Source: Clostridia bacterium (GTDB taxonomy: Bacteria > Bacillota > Clostridia > Oscillospirales > CAG-272). From it: 6,064 nucleotides of DNA. Location: the NCBI GenBank assembly GCA_017407375.1, contig JAFQWT010000067.1, forward strand, positions 1-6,064. The letters run 5' to 3'. Shown here in pieces: positions 1-5,449 of the stretch (positions are counted from its first letter, which is position 1; every line of letters starts with the position of its first letter). The translations under genes were made by a program, and so were the position numbers. The notes under the pieces were generated by a model. The model worked only from the letters and a program-made list of their open reading frames with translations, searched no databases and had not been told where the DNA came from.

Positions 1-719
1 CCGCGAGAGAGCGCCAGGGTCTTGTTCGTTACGCGGTCAAGGAAATAGCGGTCGTGCGAGATAACGAGCACCGTCTTTTTGTAGGCGGCCAAAAAGTCCT
101 CAAGCCAAGTGAGGGCCGAGGCATCCAGGTGGTTGGTCGGCTCGTCCAAAAGGAGGATATCGGGCTCGGTCACCACAAGGCGCGAAAGGACGAGCCGCGT
201 GGCCTGCCCGCCCGACAGCGAGGAGATGGGGCGTGCGATCTCCTCCTCGGTAAAGCCCATACGGAGGAGGGTCGAGCGGCAGCGCCCGCGCTTGGCCCCG
301 CCCTCGGCCTCGCGGTAGCGGCGGTGGGCCTCGTCAAGGGCGGCGCTCGTCCTTGCCACGGCGGCACTGTCCCCCGCCCGCTCGGAAAGTGCGGCCTCCA
401 GCGCGGCGATCTCGTCTTCGAGGGCAAAAATGTCGGAAAAGGCCTCGTAGAGGTAGGAGAGCGGCGTTACGTCGGACGTGCGCGCGGTGAGCGCCGTATT
501 CTGTGAAAGGTAGCCGACCGTCTTGTCCTTGGCAAGGTATACGCTTCCCGCGTCGGCCTCGTACTCCCCGAGCAGAACGCGAAAAAGCGAGGTCTTTCCC
601 GCACCGTTCGACCCGATGATGCCGAGGCGGTCGCCCTCGTTCACCGAGAAGGAAACGTCAGAGAAGATGACCTCGTCGCCAAAGGAGAGCGTAAGCCCGG
701 AAGCGCTGAGTACGGTCAT
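1..719 (-). CDS. ABC-F family ATP-binding protein, N-terminal half (partial, runs off left edge)
   Basis: Read on the minus strand from the ATG at 719-717, the frame stays open for 239 codons to the window edge, so the C-terminal part is missing. It begins MTVLSASGLTLSFGDEVIF and holds one complete ABC nucleotide-binding domain: Walker A GSNGAGKTS at about residues 36-44, Q-loop glutamine in GYLSQ (about 73), signature SLSGGQ (167-172), Walker B with catalytic glutamate LLLDEPTNHLD (189-199), and the switch histidine in ISHDRYFLDRV (222). The DEPTNHLD form and the helical insert at about 90-150 (the ABC-F arm position) point to a soluble, ribosome-associated ABC-F protein rather than a transporter subunit; no membrane segment is visible. 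A second ABC domain is expected beyond the edge. A GGAG site (727-730) sits 7 bases before the ATG. It follows the pseudouridine synthase gene by 41 bases. The subgroup (Uup, YdiF, EttA or antibiotic-resistance type) cannot be decided without the linker and C-terminus. Confidence 0.93.
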   Translation of the reverse strand, partial: MTVLSASGLTLSFGDEVIFSDVSFSVNEGDRLGIIGSNGAGKTSLFRVLLGEYEADAGSVYLAKDKTVGYLSQNTALTARTSDVTPLSYLYEAFSDIFALEDEIAALEAALSERAGDSAAVARTSAALDEAHRRYREAEGGAKRGRCRSTLLRMGFTEEEIARPISSLSGGQATRLVLSRLVVTEPDILLLDEPTNHLDASALTWLEDFLAAYKKTVLVISHDRYFLDRVTNKTLALSR

Positions 720-760
720 AGAAAAACTCCAAAAACAGTAAAGTCTTTTTTACAAAAAAA

Positions 761-1699
761 TCAGTTCTGTCCCTCGCGTAGAATGGAGAGAAGCTTTAGG
801 AATTCCTCGGGCAGAGGACTTTCAAAGCGCATCTCCTCCCCCGTGCGGGGGTGGGGCAGCGTCAGGGCGGCGGCGTGCAGGCACTGCCCCGAAAGAAGGT
901 GAGCATGGCGCCGCTCAAAGGGGGTGCGGCCGCCGCCGTACACCGTGTCACCGAGCAGCGGGTGCGAGAGGTGAGACATATGCACGCGGATCTGGTGGGT
1001 GCGCCCCGTCTCAAGACGGAGGGCAAGGTAGGTGATGCCGCCAAAGCGCTCCAGCACCCGGTAATGGGTGATCGCCTCGCGGGCGCGGCCCTGCCCCTCA
1101 CGGAGGACGGCCATACGCTTGCGGTCCACGGGATGACGGCCGATGGGGAGGTCCACCGTGCCCTCGTCGGAGGCAAAGCCCCCCGTTACCAGGGCGCGGT
1201 ATTCGCGGTGCACGTCGTGCACCTCAAGGGCGGCCGCCAGGGCGCGGTGGGCGGCATCGTTCTTCGCCGCGACCAAAAGCCCGCTGGTCTCCTTGTCAAT
1301 GCGGTGGACGATACCGGGGCGCTCCACCCCCCCAATGCCCGAGAGCGAGCCGTGGCAGTGGTGGAGAAGGGCGTTCACAAGCGTCCCCGTGGGGTTGCCC
1401 GGCGCCGGGTGAACGACCATGCCCTTCGGCTTATCAATGACGATGATGTCCTCGTCCTCATAGACCACAGAGAGGGGAATGTCCTCGGGGAGGGCCACGT
1501 CGGCCACGGGCTCCGGCAGGGTGAGGGTCACCACGTCCCCCTCACGGAGGAGGTAGCTTCGCCTCTCGCCCCTTCCGTTGACCAGCACAGCGCCGTCCTC
1601 GATGAGGCGCGCCGCCGCTGAGCGGGAGAGTGCGGGGTCCTCCGCCAGAAAGGCATCCAGGCGCGTACCGCCGCGCTCCTTACCGACCGTGTACGTCAC
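761..1699 (-). CDS. rluD: RluD-family 23S rRNA pseudouridine synthase (RluA family, YlyB-like)
   Basis: A 312-residue enzyme expected to isomerise uridine to pseudouridine in large-subunit rRNA. An S4 RNA-binding domain spans about residues 10-60 (TRLDAFLAE, SRSAAARLIEDGAVLVNG). The catalytic domain follows, with DIIVIDKPKGMVVHPAPGN (84-102), the hallmark VHRIDKETSGLLV (131-143) carrying the catalytic aspartate D135, and the RLETGRTHQIRVHMSHLSHP segment (228-247) ending in LLGDTVYGG. Length and domain order are normal for RluD/YlyB proteins. The start is GTG at 1699-1697, supported by GGAGG (1705-1709) five bases upstream. This GTG overlaps the lspA stop codon by 4 bases (GTGA), which suggests translational coupling. 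In Bacillus the homologue ylyB also follows lspA directly, which fits this call. The exact target uridine is inferred from the family; assignment to RluD rather than RluA or RluC rests on the S4 domain and the context. Confidence 0.95.
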   Translation of the reverse strand: MTYTVGKERGGTRLDAFLAEDPALSRSAAARLIEDGAVLVNGRGERRSYLLREGDVVTLTLPEPVADVALPEDIPLSVVYEDEDIIVIDKPKGMVVHPAPGNPTGTLVNALLHHCHGSLSGIGGVERPGIVHRIDKETSGLLVAAKNDAAHRALAAALEVHDVHREYRALVTGGFASDEGTVDLPIGRHPVDRKRMAVLREGQGRAREAITHYRVLERFGGITYLALRLETGRTHQIRVHMSHLSHPLLGDTVYGGGRTPFERRHAHLLSGQCLHAAALTLPHPRTGEEMRFESPLPEEFLKLLSILREGQN

Positions 1700-2169
1700 G
1701 GTTGCCTCCGCAGGTCGAGCAGGGTCGCAAGGAGGAAGAGCGCCGCCCCCACGCAGACAAAGCTGTCGGCCCCGTTGAACACGGCAAAATTGATAAGACG
1801 GAAGTCGATAAAGTCAATGACGTAGCCAAGGGCCAAGCGGTCGATCATAGTGCCGATCCCGCCCGAAAGGATCATGGAAAGCGCCGTCAGCGCCAGGGGA
1901 TCGCGCATTTTTGTCAAGGCAAGAAAGGCGGCAAGGACAACGATCACCACCGTGGAAACGGTGAGAAAGACCCAGCGGTTGTCGGCCAGCATGCCAAAGG
2001 CGGCGCCGCGGTTGCGGATATAGGTGATATGCAGAACGCCTTCAAACAGCGGAATGCTCTCGCCAAGGGCCATGGTCCTGTCGACGATGAGCTTTGTCAG
2101 CTGGTCGAGCGCGATACCGAAAAGCGTGACGAGGAGAACAAGGAGCTTAGGGTGCTTACAGCTTCGCAT
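1696..2169 (-). CDS. lspA: Lipoprotein signal peptidase (signal peptidase II)
   Basis: An integral membrane aspartic protease that removes signal peptides from diacylglyceryl-modified prolipoproteins. The 157-residue protein has four hydrophobic segments: about residues 8-26, 65-86, 91-107 and 135-151. Family motifs are present: LDQLTK near 21-26 (aspartate D22), IRNRGAAFGM (51-60), GGIGTMIDR (103-111), YVIDFIDF (116-123) and FNGADS (131-136). The catalytic pair should be D119 in VIDF and D135 in GADS. One conserved residue is changed: the usual GGxGNxxDR motif reads GGIGTMIDR, with Thr107 in place of Asn (codon ACT). I chose the ATG at 2169 because GAGG (2176-2179) lies six bases before it. 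A GTG at 2181 would add four residues and overlap the yggT stop, but has no ribosome binding site of its own. The gene overlaps the downstream pseudouridine synthase gene by 4 bases, the order known from Bacillus lspA-ylyB. Confidence 0.95.
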   Translation of the reverse strand: MRSCKHPKLLVLLVTLFGIALDQLTKLIVDRTMALGESIPLFEGVLHITYIRNRGAAFGMLADNRWVFLTVSTVVIVVLAAFLALTKMRDPLALTALSMILSGGIGTMIDRLALGYVIDFIDFRLINFAVFNGADSFVCVGAALFLLATLLDLRRQP

Positions 2170-2177
2170 CGGATACC

Positions 2178-2456
2178 TCACACAAGCGGCAGAAAGGTGG
2201 ACGCCGCGGATAATAGAAGAAAGGTGACGAGGAAGGGAAGGTCAATGGGACACCGCCGCACGAACTCAAAGCGGTCAAGAAACGCCCGCACAGGGCCAAT
2301 GACCATCTCGGTCACTCCCGTGATGAAGGCGCGGAAGGGGCCGGGCCGCCCCGTGGACGGCGGAAACCACGACATTACGGCACGCACGAGCATAAAGAGC
2401 TGCAAAAGCTCGATCAACATAAGGAGCGTGCGGCAAAGAACCGTCAAAACGATCAT
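2178..2456 (-). CDS. yggT: YggT family membrane protein (YlmG-like)
   Basis: A 92-residue protein of the YggT/YlmG family. It has two hydrophobic segments: residues 1-28 (ending LFMLVRAVMSWFPP) and about 71-92 (PIDLPFLVTFLLLSAASTFL). The RAVMSW motif at the end of the first segment and the proline-rich entry PIDLP into the second are typical of the family. The role is poorly defined; homologues sit in the ylm division cluster of Gram-positive bacteria and are linked to cell division and chloroplast nucleoid partition, so a membrane role beside SepF is an inference from context. The ATG at 2456 lies 11 bases after the sepF stop codon. Its ribosome binding site is a run of six G (complement of 2462-2467) that begins immediately after that stop. 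The loop between the segments (about 35-67) is rich in R, P and G and carries a net positive charge, suggesting it faces the cytoplasm. Confidence 0.9.
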   Translation of the reverse strand: MIVLTVLCRTLLMLIELLQLFMLVRAVMSWFPPSTGRPGPFRAFITGVTEMVIGPVRAFLDRFEFVRRCPIDLPFLVTFLLLSAASTFLPLV

Positions 2457-2467
2457 GGCGTCCCCCC

Positions 2468-2905
2468 TCAGTCGTCGTCACCGACCGACGAGAACATGGC
2501 CGCCACGGGGTCGGTCACGGTGGGCGCCGCAGGAGGCGGCGGTACGGGAGCCGCGGGCGCAGACGAGCGGACGGCCTCCTCGGCCTCGGCCTCGGCAAGA
2601 GGCACGCCCGCCGGCGTCACAAGGAAGGTCACCCCGTCACCCAGGCGCTTCATATTCCCGTCGATCGCGTAGGTCACGCCGCTAAGAAAATCCAAAAGAT
2701 GGCGGAGCGCCTCGCGCTCCATGCCCTCGGGGTGTATGACCACCGTCTCGCCCGAAAGGAGCGCATCCGCGATGAGGGGCGCATCCGAGAATTTCTCGGG
2801 CCGCATGACCTTCAGGCGGATCGCCTGGCGCGCGGCTCCGCCAACGGCCGACGGTGCGGCCACGGTTGCTTTTTCGGGGGAAGTGGCTTTGCGGAAGCGG
2901 AACAT
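2468..2905 (-). CDS. sepF: Cell division protein SepF
   Basis: A 145-residue SepF homologue. SepF forms rings or filaments that bundle FtsZ and tether it to the membrane at the septum. The core spans about residues 31-102: LKVMRPEKFSDAPLIADALL, then GETVVIHPEGMEREALRHLLDFLSGVTYAIDG, then MKRLGDGVTFLVTPAGV. The DFLSG turn and the FLVTP strand are strongly diagnostic. Two parts look unusual. The N-terminus is only MFRFRKATSPEKATV before a low-complexity stretch, shorter than the amphipathic membrane helix plus acidic linker seen in Bacillus SepF. The C-terminus carries about 40 extra residues: an acidic alanine-rich run (AEAEAEEAV), a proline-rich run (APVPPPPAAP) and an acidic end (FSSVGDDD). 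The ATG at 2905 has a strong AAAGGAG site (2913-2919) seven bases upstream. Lying between ylmE and yggT, it keeps the classic order of the ylm cluster. Confidence 0.93.
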   Translation of the reverse strand: MFRFRKATSPEKATVAAPSAVGGAARQAIRLKVMRPEKFSDAPLIADALLSGETVVIHPEGMEREALRHLLDFLSGVTYAIDGNMKRLGDGVTFLVTPAGVPLAEAEAEEAVRSSAPAAPVPPPPAAPTVTDPVAAMFSSVGDDD

Positions 2906-2924
2906 GTCAAGTCTCCTTTACGTT

Positions 2925-3635
2925 TTATTCGTCCTTGCGAAAAAGCGTCCGTCCCACGCGGACGTGGGTGGCACCCTCCTCGGCGGCCACCTCGTAGCTC
3001 GTGCTCATCCCCATCGAAAGGAGGGGAGAGGGCGGGAGCAGTCCCGCCGCCGAAAGACGCTCGGCGGCCTCTCGCACAAGGCGGAAGTAGGGGCGGTAAT
3101 CCTCGGGATCCTCGCAGTCGGGACCCATCGTCATAAGCCCGAGGGGCGTAATAGCGGGGTAAGCGCGGAGGGCGGCGGCAAAGGCATCGACCTCCTCGGG
3201 CAGGAGCCCGCCCTTGGCCTCCTCACGCCCCGAGTTCACCTCGATGAGGACGGGGACAGTAAGTCCGTGGCGCTCGGCCTGCTTCTGGAGCTCCGCCGCC
3301 AGCCGCTCGGAATCCAGCGACTGAATGAGGGCCGCCCGACCGACCACGGTCTTTGCCTTGTTGGTCTGCAAATGCCCGATGAGGTGGATCTCGGTGTCGG
3401 TGTCTGCCTCGTCAATGAGCGCGGCGCGGGCAGAGAATAGCTGCGGGCGGTTCTCGGCAATGGCGTCGATCCCCAAGCCGAGAAGGGCGCGGACCTCGCC
3501 GTCATCGGCGCTTTTGGTCACGGCAATGAGGCGTGGCACGGGGCGCCCCGCTCTTGCGGCAGCGGCGGCAAGGCGAGCGCGGACGTTGCGGAGATTTCTT
3601 TCTATGTAGGCATATTCTTCGGTCATGGTCGGCAT
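2925..3635 (-). CDS. ylmE: YggS/YlmE family pyridoxal 5'-phosphate homeostasis protein
   Basis: A 236-residue single-domain PLP-binding protein of the YggS/PROSC family, which buffers cellular pyridoxal phosphate; no catalytic reaction is established for the family. Visible motifs: RLIAVTK with the PLP-binding lysine at about residue 41, ENRPQLF (the family's GENRVQE region), IHLIGHLQTNKAK (family HFIGHLQxNK), IEVNSGREEAKGG, PLGLMTMGP, and near the end LSMGMSTSYEVA followed by THVRVGRTLF, which should bind the phosphate. The frame is open up to 3692, but that region contains the promoter, so the start must be lower. ATG 3635-3633 is chosen because AAGGA lies seven bases upstream; the ATG at 3626 (MTEEYAY) is the fallback. 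Lead gene of the leftward operon, 19 bases before sepF, as in Bacillus ylmE-sepF. The end differs from the usual MGMSxDxxxAI...VRIGxxIFG, reading STSYEVA and VGRTLFRKDE. Confidence 0.94.
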   Translation of the reverse strand: MPTMTEEYAYIERNLRNVRARLAAAAARAGRPVPRLIAVTKSADDGEVRALLGLGIDAIAENRPQLFSARAALIDEADTDTEIHLIGHLQTNKAKTVVGRAALIQSLDSERLAAELQKQAERHGLTVPVLIEVNSGREEAKGGLLPEEVDAFAAALRAYPAITPLGLMTMGPDCEDPEDYRPYFRLVREAAERLSAAGLLPPSPLLSMGMSTSYEVAAEEGATHVRVGRTLFRKDE

Positions 3636-3669
3636 TTTTCCGTCCTTCGGCAATTTTTCTTCACCGTAC

Positions 3670-3699
3670 AGTATACCATAAACCCCGCGCAAATTGCAA
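3670..3699 (-). promoter_or_regulatory. Vegetative-type promoter for the leftward ylmE-sepF-yggT-lspA-rluD operon
   Basis: On the minus strand, TTGCAA (complement of 3694-3699) is followed after 18 bases by TATACT (complement of 3670-3675). TGG directly before the -10 gives an extended -10 (TGGTATACT). Transcription should begin near 3663, leaving a leader of about 28 bases before the ylmE ATG at 3635. This position also rules out the upstream in-frame ATG at 3692 as the ylmE start. Confidence 0.72.
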
Positions 3700-3721
3700 G
3701 CCCCCCGCCGCCGTGGGCGCC

Positions 3722-3747
3722 ATTTTATTTATTTTTATAGAAAATAC
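3722..3747 (+). promoter_or_regulatory. AT-rich UP-element-like tract upstream of the mrnC promoter
   Basis: A 26-base tract made almost wholly of A and T (ATTTTATTTATTTTTATAG then AAAATA) ends directly against the -35 box of the mrnC promoter, in a window that is otherwise very GC-rich. Its position and composition fit an UP element contacted by the RNA polymerase alpha subunit. No regulator operator with clear dyad symmetry was seen here. Confidence 0.45.
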
Positions 3748-3776
3748 TTGAAAGCGCGCGCGATTTGTGCTACAAT
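3748..3776 (+). promoter_or_regulatory. Vegetative-type promoter for the rightward mrnC-hisS operon
   Basis: TTGAAA (3748-3753) and TACAAT (3771-3776) are separated by an optimal 17 bases, and TG at 3768-3769 gives an extended -10 (TGCTACAAT). Transcription should begin near 3783, giving a leader of about 22 bases before the mrnC ATG at 3805. The first nine spacer bases are a strict G/C alternation (GCGCGCGCG, 3754-3762), unusual for a spacer. The position excludes mrnC starts upstream of about 3783. Confidence 0.78.
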
Positions 3777-3790
3777 ACGGGGAGTAAACA

Positions 3791-3797
3791 AAAGGAG
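3791..3797 (+). promoter_or_regulatory. Ribosome binding site that decides the mrnC start
   Basis: AAAGGAG lies 7 bases before the ATG at 3805 but only 1 base before the in-frame ATG at 3799. The spacing favours 3805, giving a protein that begins MEEGKLLAAS. Confidence 0.75.
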
Positions 3798-3804
3798 AAT
3801 GCGT

Positions 3805-4203
3805 ATGGAGGAAGGAAAGCTCCTCGCGGCGTCCCTGCCGACCGTGGCGGCGCTGGCGTATCTTGGCGATGCCGTTCACAGTCTGGACATTCGCCGCCGT
3901 GCCGTTGCTCTCGGGCTTGCCAAGTCGGGCCGCTTGCACGAGTTCTCGGCGCGTATCGTCAATGCCGCCTCGCAGGCGGCGATCCTCGCGGCGCTCACCC
4001 CGTGTCTTAGTGAGGAGGAGCGCGACCTTTGCCGCCGCGCCGCCAATTCCAAGCACCTGCAGCGCCCAAAGCACGCGAGCGATGCCGATTATCGGCAGGC
4101 CACCGCCTTTGAGGCCCTGCTCGGCATGCACGCCTACCTTGGGAACGACGACCGCCTTCGCGAGCTTCTCGACGCATCCTACCAATGCCTGAAGGGAGAC
4201 TAA
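3805..4203 (+). CDS. mrnC: Mini-ribonuclease III (23S rRNA maturation endonuclease)
   Basis: A 132-residue Mini-III protein: an RNase III catalytic domain without the double-stranded RNA-binding domain. In Bacillus the homologue trims both ends of 23S rRNA precursor. The fold signature is clear: LAYLGDAVHSLDIR (residues 17-30) with the catalytic aspartate D22, LHEFSARIVNAASQAAIL (44-61), LSEEERDLCRRAANSKH (68-84), then YRQATAFEALLG (96-107) with the second catalytic acid E103, and the closing DRLREL (116-121). Both metal-binding acids are retained. Two conserved patches differ from the Bacillus pattern: the usual RGRNAKS reads RAANSKH, and the FEVYVR stretch after GDA reads HSLDIR. The start at 3805 is set by the ribosome binding site and promoter. 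Lead gene of the rightward operon; hisS starts 4 bases after its stop. In Bacillus mrnC lies beside cysS, so this hisS neighbour is different, though still a tRNA synthetase gene. Confidence 0.92.
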   Translation: MEEGKLLAASLPTVAALAYLGDAVHSLDIRRRAVALGLAKSGRLHEFSARIVNAASQAAILAALTPCLSEEERDLCRRAANSKHLQRPKHASDADYRQATAFEALLGMHAYLGNDDRLRELLDASYQCLKGD

Positions 4204-4207
4204 CACC

Positions 4208-5449
4208 GTGATACAGAAGATCAAGGGAACGATGGACATCCTTCCCGACGAGACCCCGCTTTTCCGGAAGATCGAGGCCATTGTCCGTGAGGAGGCCGAG
4301 CGCTACGGCTTCGGCGAGATCCGCACCCCCACCTTTGAAAACACCGATCTCTTTGTCCGCGGCGTCGGCGATACCACCGACGTTGTGCAGAAGGAGATGT
4401 ACACCTTTGCCGACCGTGACGAGGGCCGCTCGATCTCGCTCCGTCCCGAGGGAACGGCCTCAGTCGTGCGCGCACTCATTGAAAACGGCCTGCACGTGGC
4501 CGCCATGCCGCAGAAGTTCTATTACATCATCAACTGCTTCCGTCACGAGGCCCCGCAGGCGGGCCGCAGCCGTGAGTTCTTCCAGTTCGGCACCGAGACC
4601 TTCGGGAGTGAGTCTCCAACGGCGGACGCCACCGTCATCGCCGTGGCCGCCTCGGTCCTTTCGCGCCTGGGGCTCCGCGGTGTGACGCTCCACTTGAATT
4701 CCATCGGCTGCAAGTGCTGCCGCCCTGCTTACCGCGAGGCGCTGGTCGGCTATTATAAGTCGAACGAGGCCACGCTTTGCGACACCTGCCGTGACCGCCT
4801 CGGCCGTAACCCCCTCCGCCTTCTCGACTGCAAAAATCCCGAGTGCGCCGCCCTCGCCCCTGCCGCCCCCCGTACGGTGGACCACCTCTGCGAGGGGTGC
4901 CGCGCCCACTTTGACGAGCTCTGCTCAATGCTTGACGCCATGGGCATCTCCTACACGGTCGATCCCTCGATCGTCCGCGGCCTCGACTATTACACCCGCA
5001 CCGTCTTTGAATTCATTGCCGACGGCATCGGTGCGCAAAGCACGGTCTGCGGCGGCGGCCGCTATGACGGGCTTGTCGAGTCGCTCGGCGGTCCCGCCCT
5101 CCCCGGCATCGGCTTCGGTATGGGCATCACCCGCCTCATCCTCGCCATGCGCGCCGCAGGCACGGCGGACGTGCCCGCCGTCACCCCCCGCATCTACGTT
5201 GCCCCCCTCGGCAAGGCGGCCACCGTCACGGCCATGGCCACCTGTGAGCGCCTGCGCCGCGCGGGCATCTATGCCGAGTGCGACCTGATGGAGCGCTCGC
5301 TCAAGGCCCAGATGAAGTACGCCGGCAAGCTCGGCGCCGCCTACACCCTCATCCTCGGCGATACCGAGGTCGCCTCGGGCCGTGCCCAGCTGCGCGATAT
5401 GCAGTCGGGTGAGCAGACCGAGGTCGATATTGCCACCTTCACGGTATGA
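4208..5449 (+). CDS. hisS: Histidyl-tRNA synthetase (class II)
   Basis: A 413-residue cytosolic enzyme that charges tRNA-His with histidine using ATP. It opens with IKGTMDILPDE (5-15), the family's KGTxDxLP hallmark. Motif 1 is about EIRTPTFENTDLF (37-49). LRPEGTASVVRA (78-89) contacts substrate, and motif 2 lies at FRHEAPQAGRSREFFQFG (111-128). The histidine-specific loop VRGLDYYTRTVFEF (256-269) includes the catalytic arginine R257, and motif 3 is GIGFGMGITRLIL (300-312). The anticodon-binding domain covers about 325-413. The insertion domain at about 160-235 is rich in cysteines, with CxxC pairs at 191/194 and 228/231 and further cysteines at 168, 170, 171, 208 and 213. The start is GTG at 4208, with AAGGGAG (4192-4198) nine bases upstream. 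It is not followed by aspS, which often accompanies hisS in Bacillota; the next gene overlaps its stop by ATGA. Confidence 0.98.
   Translation: MIQKIKGTMDILPDETPLFRKIEAIVREEAERYGFGEIRTPTFENTDLFVRGVGDTTDVVQKEMYTFADRDEGRSISLRPEGTASVVRALIENGLHVAAMPQKFYYIINCFRHEAPQAGRSREFFQFGTETFGSESPTADATVIAVAASVLSRLGLRGVTLHLNSIGCKCCRPAYREALVGYYKSNEATLCDTCRDRLGRNPLRLLDCKNPECAALAPAAPRTVDHLCEGCRAHFDELCSMLDAMGISYTVDPSIVRGLDYYTRTVFEFIADGIGAQSTVCGGGRYDGLVESLGGPALPGIGFGMGITRLILAMRAAGTADVPAVTPRIYVAPLGKAATVTAMATCERLRRAGIYAECDLMERSLKAQMKYAGKLGAAYTLILGDTEVASGRAQLRDMQSGEQTEVDIATFTV

Noticed and set aside
54..506. A 150-codon plus-strand frame opposite the ABC-F gene
   Set aside because: The minus-strand frame has Walker A, signature, Walker B and switch histidine in order, so the plus-strand frame is a shadow.
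851..1621. A 256-codon open frame on the plus strand opposite the pseudouridine synthase gene
   Set aside because: It lies fully antisense to a gene with clear motifs, has no convincing ribosome binding site and shows no recognisable domain. Long antisense frames are expected in GC-rich genes.
1630..2685. A 351-codon open frame on the plus strand across lspA, yggT and sepF
   Set aside because: It is antisense to three well supported genes and its product is low-complexity, rich in R, K, P and H, as expected for a shadow frame. No promoter or ribosome binding site precedes it.
3636..3692. Longer YlmE starting at the ATG at 3692
   Set aside because: The leftward promoter -10 box lies inside this stretch, so the codons would be upstream of or at the transcription start, and the AAGGA site supports the ATG at 3635.
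3700..3721. GC-rich stretch followed by T-rich sequence, considered as a terminator on the plus strand
   Set aside because: No stable symmetrical stem could be drawn, and no plus-strand gene ends upstream of it. The AT tract fits better as an upstream promoter element.
3661..4281. A 206-codon minus-strand frame covering mrnC and the control region
   Set aside because: It crosses both promoters and runs antisense to mrnC, whose catalytic motifs are clear.
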